From the NCBI RefSeq assembly GCF_002153375.1, contig NZ_MTBQ01000003.1:558001-622000 (forward strand): 64,000 nt of DNA. The letters are read 5' to 3'. The position numbers and the translations under genes were made by a program. This stretch comes from Oceanobacillus rekensis (GTDB lineage Bacteria > Bacillota > Bacilli > Bacillales > Amphibacillaceae). The notes below the pieces were generated by a model. That model did not search any database. It saw nothing but the letters and a program-made list of their open reading frames with translations, and was not told the DNA's origin. Below are positions 37,351 to 46,391 of the stretch, in pieces (positions within the stretch are counted from its first letter, which is position 1; the number at the start of each line of letters is the position of its first letter).

Positions 37351-39075
37351 TCACTGACCCATAAATACACTCTGCTCAATTTCCTTCATTTGATAAAAAT
37401 AACCTTTACCATTCATCAATTCCTCATATGTTCCAGATTCTACAATTAAACCCTGTTCTATTACAATAATCTGATCCATTTTTTCAAGCCCTGTCAGACG
37501 GTGACTAATAAGAATCATTGTGTCTTCCTTTGCAATATTAAAAAGACTTTCGTACAGTTGTGACTCTGTTAATGCGTCAACGGATGAGGTTGGTTCATCG
37601 AGTAACCAGAATGGCGCCTTCCGTAACATTGCCCTAGCAATTGCCAATCGTTGCTTTTCACCACCTGAAAGGTTCTCCCCTTTTTCCAGTACTTGAGCAT
37701 CTAATGTTAGATGGTCAAGCTGTACTTTACGAAGCACATTTTCCATCTCCACATTACTCAATCCATCCTTGGCAAGCTCCAGATTTTCTTTAATCGTACC
37801 ATAGAAAAAATGATTATATTGCAAAACGACATTGGAATTTCCCCAGATGCTCTCCTGTGATAATCGCGATGTCGATTGATGATTATAGTGGATATCTCCA
37901 TCATTTATGTCATACATTTTCAGAAGCAATTGCATGATGGTCGACTTTCCAGAGCCACTCGGGCCGACAATTGCCGTTTTCGTTCCTGCTGGTAGTCGAA
38001 AGGATATATCTTTTAGCGTATGACGTGTTTCACCTGGAAAGGAAAAGTTAACATGTTGAAATTCAATGGAGGGTGCAATCCCCTGCTTTATTGTTTCGAC
38101 ATTATTTTGCGCTTGCTGGTATTCCTCATCATTTACGACCGTATCCAATCTAACTGCAGCTTGTCTGCTATCCTGTAGATGACTAGGATATGCTGCCATT
38201 GCTGTCGTATTTTCAAAGACTGTCAACGACACCATCACAAGCATTGCAAGAAATATTCCATCCAACTCGCCGACTGTAACCAAGTAAGCACCAACTGCCA
38301 GAACTGTTACCGAAATAAAAAGGGATACAAATGTGTTTACCGATTCACTGAACAATTGATGAATACTTTCCCTTTCCTGTTCTTCCAGGTAATTATTCGA
38401 TGATTGCAATAAATCTTTTTCTTTGTTATTTACTTGCTGATAAATTTTTAAATCGCGGAAGCCATATAAAAACTCGGTAACATCTGTTGATAATTGCCCC
38501 CTTCTCTCTCTTACCTTTTGATCGACTTTTCGCTGCCTTAGTCCAAAAAGCGCCGGTACAATAAATGTCGTCAAGAGCAGACCGATAAATATAATTACTG
38601 CAGCTTCAACAGAAAAGAAGGCTGTGAAAAATATTGTTACTAGAAATACAAGTACAATAACGATCGGCGGATAAAACACGCGTAGGAAGTAATTTTGTAA
38701 TGTCTCTACATCTCCAACGATTCTCGATAGCAAATCACCACTACGATATTTCCCGAAAATAGTTGGTGCAAGTGGTTCAAGCTTTTCATAAAAAGATACA
38801 CGCAAATTACTTAACATTGTAAACGTTCCACGGTGGGAATAATATCGCTCCCCATATCTACTTAATGCTGAAATGATTCCAAGCATTTTTACTACAGCAA
38901 CAAGAACCATTAAGGTATAAATTGGTGGCACAAGTGCTGCCTGGGATATTAAATACCCACTTGATGAAAAGAGGCCGATAGCAGTTATTCCAGCAATAAA
39001 TCCACAGATAATGGAAAGAACAATATCCTTCTTTTCTTTTAACAAAACAAGAATTACCGATCTTAAACCTTTCAT
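37351..39075 (-). CDS. cydC: Thiol-exporting ABC transporter subunit CydC
   Basis: Fused membrane-ATPase half-transporter of the CydDC type, which exports thiol reductants and is needed to assemble cytochrome bd. Six membrane helices occupy the first ~300 residues; the ATPase has Walker A VGPSGSGKSTIMQLL (about 363-377), signature LSGGEKQRLAIARA and Walker B FWLLDEPTS. At 574 residues it is full length. The ATG overlaps the cydD stop (ATGA). Assignment as CydC follows order and the neighbouring cydAB. Confidence 0.9.
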   Translation of the reverse strand: MKGLRSVILVLLKEKKDIVLSIICGFIAGITAIGLFSSSGYLISQAALVPPIYTLMVLVAVVKMLGIISALSRYGERYYSHRGTFTMLSNLRVSFYEKLEPLAPTIFGKYRSGDLLSRIVGDVETLQNYFLRVFYPPIVIVLVFLVTIFFTAFFSVEAAVIIFIGLLLTTFIVPALFGLRQRKVDQKVRERRGQLSTDVTEFLYGFRDLKIYQQVNNKEKDLLQSSNNYLEEQERESIHQLFSESVNTFVSLFISVTVLAVGAYLVTVGELDGIFLAMLVMVSLTVFENTTAMAAYPSHLQDSRQAAVRLDTVVNDEEYQQAQNNVETIKQGIAPSIEFQHVNFSFPGETRHTLKDISFRLPAGTKTAIVGPSGSGKSTIMQLLLKMYDINDGDIHYNHQSTSRLSQESIWGNSNVVLQYNHFFYGTIKENLELAKDGLSNVEMENVLRKVQLDHLTLDAQVLEKGENLSGGEKQRLAIARAMLRKAPFWLLDEPTSSVDALTESQLYESLFNIAKEDTMILISHRLTGLEKMDQIIVIEQGLIVESGTYEELMNGKGYFYQMKEIEQSVFMGQ

Positions 39076-40802
39076 AGTGCCGCCCCCCCTTGCTGTACAT
39101 TTACCATATTACGATATGTTTCACTTGTTTTTAATAAATCGGCATGTGGGCCTTTTGCAATAAGTTTTCCATCATCAAGCAAAAGGATTTTATCAGCGTT
39201 TTTAATTGTGTGCAGTCTGTGTGCGACGGTAATGATTGTCGAGTGCTTCCCAAGTTCTTTTATCGATGTTTGAAGGATTTGTTCGGTTTGCAAATCAAGT
39301 CCGGTTGTTGGCTCATCGAAGAGAATGATAGACGGGCGTGTTAAAAAGGCCCTTGCAATAGCAATCCGCTGTTTTTCTCCTCCAGAGAGCCCTCTTCCAG
39401 CTTCCCCAATTGGTGTATCATATCCTTTTTCAAGTGAATCAATAAGTGTAGCTATACCTGCCTTTTTAGCTGCATTAATAATTTCCTCACGGGATGTTCT
39501 TTCTTTTGATCCAATTGCAATGTTATCAGCGATTGTTCCAGAAAAAAGATACGGGTCTTGAGAAATATAACTTAAGTTATCAAACCAGGATTTTTCGCTT
39601 AATTGCGGTCGTAGTTTTCCATTTATTTTCAGTTCGCCTTCTGTAAGTGCTACAAGACCAGCTATCATATTCAGCAGTGTCGATTTTCCGGAACCAGTTT
39701 TACCTATAATGGCAACCTGTTCATATGGCTGAATCATTAAATTAATATCCTTCAGGGAAAAAGTATCCGAACCATAGCTAAACCCGGCATGATTAAGTTC
39801 AATGACTGGGGCTTCCTGATGCGGTAACTCTTCTTCTCCCCATTCTATCGTTTGTCCCATTTCAGCCAACTCATCTTCCAGTTTCTTTGCAGCTCCCATA
39901 CTTGTTCTGCCGGTATGAAAGGCACTGCCCAAGTCTTTTAATTTTGTATAAAATTCTGGAGCAAGAATCAGCATTAAGAAACCGGTAAAGAATGTAACAT
40001 CCTGAAAGATAATCATACGGATGGCAACTTCCAGTGCAACCAGACCGATACTTAACATCGATATAAATTCGAGTGCCAACGAATTAGAGAATGCTACTTT
40101 CAATACCTCCATCGTAGCATCACGGAAATCCAAACTGCTTTTCTTAATTTTTTCCTTCTGTTGCTCGGAGCGCCCGAACAATTTAAGTGTCGTCAAGCCC
40201 TGCAATGTATCAAGAAAAGTTCCCGAAAAAGCAGCCATCTTATCAAGCTGTTCTTCCGATTTATCTTTTGTGTTGAACCCAATGATCATCATAAAGATTG
40301 GGATAAATGGTGCCGTGATTAATATGATGACTCCTGTTGTCCAATGTTCCATAAAAATGACAGCGAGAAGCATGATTGGAATGATGGACGATTGGATGAC
40401 TTGCGGTATATAGCTGCTAAAATAGCTGTCAATCTCATCCACCGTATCCATCATTATGCTCACCTTCTGACCTGATTGCCCTTCTAGTGAAGCTTGTAAT
40501 GGGTTATTCGAAAATTTATTTAAAAGGGTTTTTCTTAGTTTCCCTTTAACAGTAGAAGCCATCTTAATCCCTGTTCTCCCACTCAAAAAATTGAATAGTG
40601 TTCGAGTCAAAAGAACTGCCAGCAATCCGACAGCAATGGGCATTATTTCAGTAAAGGAATAACCCTTTAGAAAAATACGATCAACGATAATAACAAATAG
40701 ATAACCTTGTCCGATTATTGCTAGACCAGATAATATAGCTAAAATGATCAAAAGAACCAATTTGCTTTTCTGTTCCATCATCATTTCCTTAAGCTTGTTC
40801 AA
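39072..40802 (-). CDS. cydD: Thiol-exporting ABC transporter subunit CydD
   Basis: Partner half-transporter of CydC, 576 residues. Membrane domain with PFIPIFMMIIGF in helix 4 and the CydD-typical stretch LDTLQGLTTLKLFGRS near 194. The ATPase has Walker A IGKTGSGKSTLLNMI, signature LSGGEKQRIAIARAFL and Walker B IILFDEPTTGLD. The TTG start follows AGGAGGTACAATA. First gene of a two-gene operon transcribed toward cydABS; in B. subtilis the four genes run in one direction, so the arrangement here differs. Confidence 0.9.
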   Translation of the reverse strand: MNKLKEMMMEQKSKLVLLIILAILSGLAIIGQGYLFVIIVDRIFLKGYSFTEIMPIAVGLLAVLLTRTLFNFLSGRTGIKMASTVKGKLRKTLLNKFSNNPLQASLEGQSGQKVSIMMDTVDEIDSYFSSYIPQVIQSSIIPIMLLAVIFMEHWTTGVIILITAPFIPIFMMIIGFNTKDKSEEQLDKMAAFSGTFLDTLQGLTTLKLFGRSEQQKEKIKKSSLDFRDATMEVLKVAFSNSLALEFISMLSIGLVALEVAIRMIIFQDVTFFTGFLMLILAPEFYTKLKDLGSAFHTGRTSMGAAKKLEDELAEMGQTIEWGEEELPHQEAPVIELNHAGFSYGSDTFSLKDINLMIQPYEQVAIIGKTGSGKSTLLNMIAGLVALTEGELKINGKLRPQLSEKSWFDNLSYISQDPYLFSGTIADNIAIGSKERTSREEIINAAKKAGIATLIDSLEKGYDTPIGEAGRGLSGGEKQRIAIARAFLTRPSIILFDEPTTGLDLQTEQILQTSIKELGKHSTIITVAHRLHTIKNADKILLLDDGKLIAKGPHADLLKTSETYRNMVNVQQGGAAL

Positions 40803-40999
40803 TATTGTACCTCCTATATGAAAACAGGTTAGTGAACCCCTTCACATAATTATACATGATTATAATCATTGAAGTAAATGCAGGCTCGTTCGTTAACACA
40901 AATGTCGATTTTGCAATTGGTATTTCGAGAAGTGAGTACAGATGGTGCTGATATTCTAAAGGGAGTGTAGTAATAAAATTCGACAAAAACAAAGGAATA

Positions 41000-41032
41000 A
41001 AAGGCACTGTTCTATTAAAGAACAGTGCCTTT
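41000..41032 (-). terminator. Terminator after the 131-residue membrane protein gene
   Basis: Perfect 14-bp stem AAAGGCACTGTTCT with AGAACAGTGCCTTT and a 5-nt loop, followed by TTTTATT on the minus strand. Its left side carries a TTCGACAAAA repeat piece. Confidence 0.85.
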
Positions 41033-41044
41033 CTTGATTACAGT

Positions 41045-41440
41045 TTATCTTCGTCTGTTTTTAAATTGTTTTATAATAAAGTATATAACAAAAGCAATGG
41101 CAGCATAAATAAGGAACATGACAATAAAGCCCCATAATCCCATAACAGCATCCGCAAACTCCATATTACCTCTATTCGTTATGGCTTGCTGCAGTTCTAT
41201 CGCAAAAACTATTACAATCATAATCGTAAATGTATAAATAAATGAAAAGATCGTCGTACTCCATTTCATATGTTCCAACAGTTTAAAAAAGAAATAAACT
41301 ACAAAAAAGGTGCCCATTCCAATAATACCCATCACCCAAAAATGCAGCTCTTTATCTGACATATTAATGCCAAATATATCTATTAATATATCATGTATAT
41401 TATTTACGATTTCAGCTAGTATGATTACAATCTCTTTCAT
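41045..41440 (-). CDS. Hypothetical four-helix membrane protein
   Basis: A 131-residue integral membrane protein. Helices are at about 2-18, 37-57, 67-88 and 105-126, and the tail is basic (IKQFKNRRR). I take the ATG at 41440 because GGAGGTTCTA lies before it. No motif points to a function. It lies between cydDC and ykuK with its own terminator. Confidence 0.6.
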   Translation of the reverse strand: MKEIVIILAEIVNNIHDILIDIFGINMSDKELHFWVMGIIGMGTFFVVYFFFKLLEHMKWSTTIFSFIYTFTIMIVIVFAIELQQAITNRGNMEFADAVMGLWGFIVMFLIYAAIAFVIYFIIKQFKNRRR

Positions 41441-41646
41441 TAGAACCTCCAACAATATTATTTTCTTACTTTCAGTTTACTATATTTATAGATATAGAAA
41501 GAAACAAAATTTACAAAAAGAGCATATTTTGAAAAAAGTTTACGTTATCTAGTAATTTTTTTAAAACTCGTTACTTATAATTATAGTACAGGTTGTAATT
41601 TTTTAAAGCTTAGATGCCTTAATTATGAAGGAGGAATTTTATTTCG

Positions 41647-42174
41647 ATGGATAAATTAAACGATTGTTTCCAAAATCTAAGCAATAAGAACATGTCATTC
41701 AACCAAGTGTTTCAATATATTAAGCAATTTATGGACAAAGACCCCAATGGTTGCTATAAACTAATGTTCGGTACCGATTCACAAGTCCATGCCGAAAATA
41801 CAAGATTTATAACTGGGATTGTTATCCATTGTAAATCGAAAGGAGCCTGGGCATGTGTTCGAAAAGAAATTGTGCCGAGGAAGATGATGAACCTTCATGA
41901 ACGAATTTCCTTAGAAACTACTTTAACAGAAGAAGTAGTATCGTTGTTCAGCGAAGAAAAGAAAGATCAGCTTATCAATATTATTTTACCTAACATCTAT
42001 AAAGGTGCCTCTTTCAGTATTGAGGGGCATATTGACATTGGATCTGAAAGCAGAAATAAAACAAAGATGTATGTCGATGAAATGGTATTACGAATGGAAT
42101 CACTAGGTATCGAACCAAAAATCAAACCGAATTCATTTGTTGCAAGTTCCTATGCAAATCATTTCACAAAATGA
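41647..42174 (+). CDS. YkuK-family RNase-H-like protein
   Basis: A 175-residue member of the YkuK (DUF458) family, thought to adopt an RNase H-like fold. Acidic residues are placed as expected: LMFGTDSQVH near residue 39 gives the first Asp, SIEGHIDIGSE near 122 further ones. GAAGGAGGAATTT precedes the ATG. Enzyme activity has not been established as far as I know. Single gene with the strong terminator at 42271-42303. Confidence 0.8.
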   Translation: MDKLNDCFQNLSNKNMSFNQVFQYIKQFMDKDPNGCYKLMFGTDSQVHAENTRFITGIVIHCKSKGAWACVRKEIVPRKMMNLHERISLETTLTEEVVSLFSEEKKDQLINIILPNIYKGASFSIEGHIDIGSESRNKTKMYVDEMVLRMESLGIEPKIKPNSFVASSYANHFTK

Positions 42175-42263
42175 CTCTATATAATTAAAAATGTCAGATA
42201 GTCTATGAGCTCCTTAGAGTCGGGACTAGCTGCAACTTCTTAGTAGAATCCATATAAATTGAA

Positions 42264-42294
42264 TTCGACAAAAATCAGGGAGTGGCTGGCACTC
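42264..42294 (+). repeat. TTCGACAAAA / GGCACTCC repeat, copy 2
   Basis: TTCGACAAAAATCAGGGAG followed by TGGCTGGCACTCC; it is folded into the ykuK terminator. Matches the copies at 27354 and 49501. Confidence 0.6.
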
Positions 42295-42303
42295 CCTGAT
42301 TTT
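42271..42303. terminator. Convergent terminator between ykuK and katE
   Basis: Perfect 14-bp stem AAAATCAGGGAGTG with CACTCCCTGATTTT and a 5-nt loop. Confidence 0.9.
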
Positions 42304-42323
42304 CACTCACTGATATGGCTTTT

Positions 42324-44375
42324 CTAAACTACTTTCCGATCCCAGTGCCTATGTTCTGCAATAGCTTGGATAAACTTCTCTGTAAATCCTTTATTATCCA
42401 CCGCGACTACTCCTGGACTATCGAGCATATTATTTTCTTCTAACCATTGGATCCCCTCGTGTGTAGCCCCAATCGGTTTATAATGTTTGAAAGCTTCCTT
42501 AACAAAGTAATTCGCATTTTTATAAAAGGTATTGTCGATGTTATCTCCGCCTACGATATAGATGGCATCATATAAAACTGGGTCTGTCGTTGAAAATGTA
42601 TGGTCGACCGTGATATCAATATTATTTGTACCTGACACAACACCTTGCTTATCACTAATCGTCTCATAGGCAACCCCTGCCAGATTCAATCCTTGCAAAA
42701 TCTCTTTCACTTCTGAATCGTTGAAGCCATTTTGTAAAATCACACCAATTTTCCGGCCGGCAGGAGTTTTGATTGTGTTTGCCTGACTAAGCGCTGGTGA
42801 TGCTTTGGTTATCGTTGATTCCTCTGCAACCGGGAGAGTTGCTCCAATGTTTTTTGCAATTTGTGTTGCTAAAGCAAGATCAACATTTGCAAACATATCT
42901 ACTACTTGTTGCCGGACAGCTTTGTTCTTAACACTTCCTACCTCAAAACTAAAAGCGTCTACAATATGCTGTTTTTCAACAGGACTCATGCTATTCCAGA
43001 ATAGCTTCACTTGAGAAAAATGATCATCAAAGCTTGCACTTCTGGATCTAATAACACTTCCCTCTACCTTCTCCTGATAATGAGCAAAGCCTCCCTGTTC
43101 TTCCCTCGTAGGGGCAGGAGTATTTGCGGCAAGTGAATTATTTCGGTAGGTAACTTTTCCTTTATTAATCGTTTGTCTATGATAGCCATCACGCTGGTTA
43201 TTATGAAACGGACATACTGATCTATTTATCGGGATCTCATGGAAATTTGGGCCACCCAAACGAATTAGTTGGGTATCTAAATAAGAGAACAATCGTCCCT
43301 GTAATAATGGATCATTTGTAAAATCGATTCCGGGTACGACATGCCCTGGATGAAAGGCAACTTGCTCTGTTTCAGCAAAGAAATTATCTACATTTCTATT
43401 CAATGTTAGCTTACCAATAATTTTGACTGGCACATCTTCCTCCGGCCAAATTTTCGTGGCATCAAGAATATCAAAATCGAAGGCAAACTCGTCTTTTTCC
43501 TCAATAATTTGAACACCTAATTCATATTCAGGAAATTTCCCCATCTCAATGGCATCGTATAAATCCCTTCTATTGTAGTCAGGATCCTTTCCTGCAATCT
43601 TTTGCGCTTCATCCCATACAAGTGAATGAACACCAAGTTTCGGAATCCAGTGGAACTTCACAAAGTGGGATTTCCCTTCTTCATTCACAAAGCGAAATGT
43701 ATTAACACCGAATCCTTGCATCATCCGAAAGCTTCTTGGAATTGCACGATCTGACATTAACCACATGACATGATGTGCAGATTCCTGATTATTGGCAACA
43801 AAATCCCAAAACGTATCATGAGCACCAGAAGCCTGAGGAATTTCATTATGCGGCTCTGGCTTAAGTGCATGGACTACATCGGGAAATTTAATCCCATCCT
43901 GTATAAAAAATACAGGCATGTTATTGGAAACGAGATCATAGTTCCCTTCTTCTGTAAAAAACTTCACAGCAAACCCGCGTACATCTCTTACGGTATCCGC
44001 GGATCCGCGAGAACCAACCACTGTAGAAAAACGAACAAATACCGGTGTTTTCACTTTTGGATCTTGTAGAAACTTTTCCTTTGTAAACGGTTTCATTGAT
44101 TCGTAAACTTCAAATTGCCCATGAGCCGCAGAACCTCTTGCATGAACAACACGTTCCGGAATTCGCTCATGATCAAAGTGGGTCATTTTTTCTCTGAAAT
44201 GAAAATCTTCCATGAGTGTTGGCCCACGCTCTCCAGCAGTTAAAGAAAGTCCATCCTCTGAGACTTTTAAGCCTTGATTTGTTGTCAATTTCTTGTTAGC
44301 ATCATCGACTCGAAACTGCTCTAACTGTTCTTGTTTACTATTTTCATTTACTTTAGGTTTATCACTCATAGACAA
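42324..44375 (-). CDS. katE: Large-subunit (clade 2) catalase
   Basis: Heme catalase of 683 residues, the large-subunit HPII/KatE type that dismutates hydrogen peroxide. The distal site is [12 protein letters not shown] (His near 78), the heme-ligand region is [14 protein letters not shown] near 348-361 (proximal Tyr). An extra C-terminal flavodoxin/GAT1-like domain of about 150 residues starts at [17 protein letters not shown]. In B. subtilis the KatE homologue is a general-stress (sigma-B) protein; I did not find a clear sigma-B promoter. AGAAAGGAAATT precedes the ATG. Confidence 0.93.
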   Translation of the reverse strand: MSMSDKPKVNENSKQEQLEQFRVDDANKKLTTNQGLKVSEDGLSLTAGERGPTLMEDFHFREKMTHFDHERIPERVVHARGSAAHGQFEVYESMKPFTKEKFLQDPKVKTPVFVRFSTVVGSRGSADTVRDVRGFAVKFFTEEGNYDLVSNNMPVFFIQDGIKFPDVVHALKPEPHNEIPQASGAHDTFWDFVANNQESAHHVMWLMSDRAIPRSFRMMQGFGVNTFRFVNEEGKSHFVKFHWIPKLGVHSLVWDEAQKIAGKDPDYNRRDLYDAIEMGKFPEYELGVQIIEEKDEFAFDFDILDATKIWPEEDVPVKIIGKLTLNRNVDNFFAETEQVAFHPGHVVPGIDFTNDPLLQGRLFSYLDTQLIRLGGPNFHEIPINRSVCPFHNNQRDGYHRQTINKGKVTYRNNSLAANTPAPTREEQGGFAHYQEKVEGSVIRSRSASFDDHFSQVKLFWNSMSPVEKQHIVDAFSFEVGSVKNKAVRQQVVDMFANVDLALATQIAKNIGATLPVAEESTITKASPALSQANTIKTPAGRKIGVILQNGFNDSEVKEILQGLNLAGVAYETISDKQGVVSGTNNIDITVDHTFSTTDPVLYDAIYIVGGDNIDNTFYKNANYFVKEAFKHYKPIGATHEGIQWLEENNMLDSPGVVAVDNKGFTEKFIQAIAEHRHWDRKVV

Positions 44376-44486
44376 TTTCCTTTCTTTCTGTTGTTACTAT
44401 GTAACATTCCCAAAAGGAAAGTTTCTATATGGTGAATGGCCTTTTTTACCAGTATAGTATTGTTTTTATATTCTCTTATATGTCAA

Positions 44487-44531
44487 AAAGAAGTAACCAC
44501 TGCTCTGAATAAGATGAGCGATTACTTCTTT
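44487..44531 (-). terminator. Terminator of the Crp/Fnr regulator gene
   Basis: Stem AAAGAAGTAA / TTACTTCTTT with an inner GCTC / GAGC pair, followed by TTTTTG on the minus strand, about 110 nt after the regulator stop. Confidence 0.75.
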
Positions 44532-44643
44532 ACGTAAACAATTTCAATAACATAGTTAACCATACTGTTACTACAACTACTGAGTAGTTAGAATGAAATT
44601 ATTTAATTATACTGTCAATTTAAACAGACAGAGAAATGCTATT

Positions 44644-45345
44644 TCAAACAAGAAGCAGTCCATCCATATCCAGCACTTCAATTCTTTTATTTGTTTTCTG
44701 TTTAATTAATCCTTGCTTTTCCAGATCTGCCAGTTTACGACTGATTGTTTCTGGCGTCGTGCCTAAGTAAGATGCTAAATCTTTTTTACTCATTGGTAAC
44801 GTAAATTCGTTTGAATCTTCTTCATTATCCACATAGTCAGCAATAAATAATGCAATTCTTGTTTCTGCTTTTTCGGTAGCGAATCGGGTGGTTTGCGTCT
44901 CTGACTGCTCCAGTCTTTTCGAAAACTCCGTCAGTATTTTAAATGAAATTGTTGGGTACTTTGAAAGAAACTGTTGCAAATCTGCCTGTTTAACCATGCA
45001 TACATTTGTATCTACCATTGCTTCTGCGTAGGATTCGTGTGTCGATTCACTGAATAAGGCATATTCTCCTGTGAATTCTCCTGGATTTAATATGCGCACT
45101 AGCTGTTCTTTACCAGATTCAGATAATCGGTAGATCCTTATTTTACCCCTGTGTACAATATAAAGGGAGTCCGAGTCGTCACCTGCATGGTAGATAACCT
45201 CTCCCTTTTTAAAGGAAACAGATTGTACGGTTTCCATGATTTCATTCATCTGCTCATCTTCCAAATGGTTGAAAATCGGGACCAATGAAACACATGATTG
45301 ATGTGCTTCATTGGAATGATGTGCGCATTGTTGATGCATTTTCAT
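44644..45345 (-). CDS. Crp/Fnr-family regulator with His/Cys-rich N-terminus
   Basis: A 233-residue activator/repressor. A cNMP-binding-like beta-roll (about 25-130, with KKGEVIYHAGDDSDSLYIV) is followed by a dimer helix and a winged helix-turn-helix with TTPETISRKLADLEKQGLI near 193. The first 18 residues hold Cys7, Cys18 and His4, 9, 10 and 15, a likely metal, heme or Fe-S site like the N-terminal cysteines of Fnr. The remains of a metal-binding (HMA) protein gene lie just upstream, so metal or redox sensing is a reasonable guess. Confidence 0.85.
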   Translation of the reverse strand: MKMHQQCAHHSNEAHQSCVSLVPIFNHLEDEQMNEIMETVQSVSFKKGEVIYHAGDDSDSLYIVHRGKIRIYRLSESGKEQLVRILNPGEFTGEYALFSESTHESYAEAMVDTNVCMVKQADLQQFLSKYPTISFKILTEFSKRLEQSETQTTRFATEKAETRIALFIADYVDNEEDSNEFTLPMSKKDLASYLGTTPETISRKLADLEKQGLIKQKTNKRIEVLDMDGLLLV

Positions 45346-45481
45346 TGATTTTCCTCCTCACGGTAATCACTCTCTTTGTCTTAAAATTTCGTTTTGTCAG
45401 CTGACTTTAGAGTGAATCTATTAGCTATCTTGTAAAGTTTTATGATGCAGGAACCGATTGTCGAGTTAAACAAATTAGTAA

Positions 45482-45519
45482 AAAGACATTGAAGATTCTC
45501 CGTGAATTTCAATGTCTTT
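45482..45519 (-). terminator. Terminator after the HMA remnant
   Basis: Perfect 12-bp stem AAAGACATTGAA with TTCAATGTCTTT, then TTTTACT on the minus strand, 20 nt after the pseudogene stop. Confidence 0.85.
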
Positions 45520-45537
45520 CCCTTAGACTTTGTATTG

Positions 45538-45746
45538 TTAAGAAACTTTTATAGACTTAACTGGATAGCCTAATTTACTAATAGTTTTCTCTATCTTGCT
45601 TGCTTCTATTTTAGATTCATCAAATTCTGTTCTGACTTTACTGGAATTAAATAATACTTTTGCAGATTCGCGATACCTTCTGTTTTACTTACTGTTGTTT
45701 CAATTTTTTTAATACAGGATGGACATGTTAGCGGTTCTAATTGCGT
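45538..45746 (-). pseudogene. Decayed heavy-metal-associated (HMA) domain protein
   Basis: On the minus strand, QLEPLTCPSCIKKIETTV then SKTEGIA is followed after a one-base loss (about 45661-45672) by SAKVLFNSSKVRTEFDESK and EKTISKLGYPVKSIKVS. Together this is a complete single HMA fold of about 69 residues with the metal motif TCPSC. The expected start codon reads ACG (45744-45746), so both initiation and frame are damaged. The 72-codon frame from 45824 that appears to cover it joins unrelated upstream sequence. Such small HMA proteins usually sit beside metal-transporting P-type ATPases; none is here. Confidence 0.7.
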
Positions 45747-45822
45747 TGGGACTGCATACCGCCTGCCCCTCCACCAAGATTGTTTGTTATTGCATAAATC
45801 AATAACCCTACAATTAGAAACC
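45737..45822 (-). pseudogene. Possible fragment of a small membrane protein
   Basis: In one minus-strand frame the stretch right after the FMN reductase reads WFLIVGLLIYAITNNLGGG then AGGMQSQRN and stops, a membrane helix with a Gly-rich tail. There is no start codon in reach, so it is either a fragment or chance. It overlaps the HMA remnant by 10 nt, as genes of one old operon might. Confidence 0.3.
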
Positions 45823-46380
45823 ATATTCTGCTTCTTTCGCCTTTCGAATTTCCGAAAATGTATTCTTTAATACTACTGTATCTTCAACCAAACGACCGAT
45901 TCGGAATAATACATCATCATTGATAATTTCTTTCAGGTAAAAATCCTTTTCCTCAATAAATACATAGGACTGAACAATTTGTGCTTTCATATATGTGATG
46001 ATTGGTTTTAATTGTTGTTCAGCAATGAGGTAATGTTTTGGCGAACCTGCTGTTACGAGCATACTGACAACTTTGTTCAAAAATGCCTGTTCTGGTAGTA
46101 AATCAAATATATTCTTCAATGTTGCTGGGATGGACGCTTGAAAAACGGGTGTCCCGATAATAATTACATCTGCTTCCATCATTGTTTTTGTTACATATCC
46201 TGCGTCACCTTCATATTCCAGGTAATTACGTCCGTCACTAAATGGAATATCATATTCCGCTAGATCAATCAATGTCACATCCGTATCCGGGTATTTTTCA
46301 GAAAGAGTTTGAACAACGTAGTTCATTGCCGTTCTAGTTTTCGAGCCTACTTTTGAACCGGATAATCCAACAATCTTCAT
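45814..46380 (-). CDS. NAD(P)H-dependent FMN reductase
   Basis: A 188-residue flavodoxin-fold reductase that supplies reduced FMN. The phosphate loop is LSGSKVGSKTRTAMNYV (5-21), and the flavin-binding segment GTPVFQASIPATLKNIFDLL (76-95) is typical of the SsuE/MsuE/YwqN-like group. It lies 11 nt after the luciferase-like monooxygenase gene; the pair makes a two-component flavin monooxygenase in which this protein feeds FMNH2 to the partner. Confidence 0.88.
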   Translation of the reverse strand: MKIVGLSGSKVGSKTRTAMNYVVQTLSEKYPDTDVTLIDLAEYDIPFSDGRNYLEYEGDAGYVTKTMMEADVIIIGTPVFQASIPATLKNIFDLLPEQAFLNKVVSMLVTAGSPKHYLIAEQQLKPIITYMKAQIVQSYVFIEEKDFYLKEIINDDVLFRIGRLVEDTVVLKNTFSEIRKAKEAEYGF

Positions 46381-46391
46381 TTCCCCACTCC

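Noticed and set aside
37351-40802. The two ABC half-transporters as a drug exporter pair
   Set aside because: CydD/CydC-type sequence features and adjacency to cydABS make the cytochrome bd assembly exporter the better reading.
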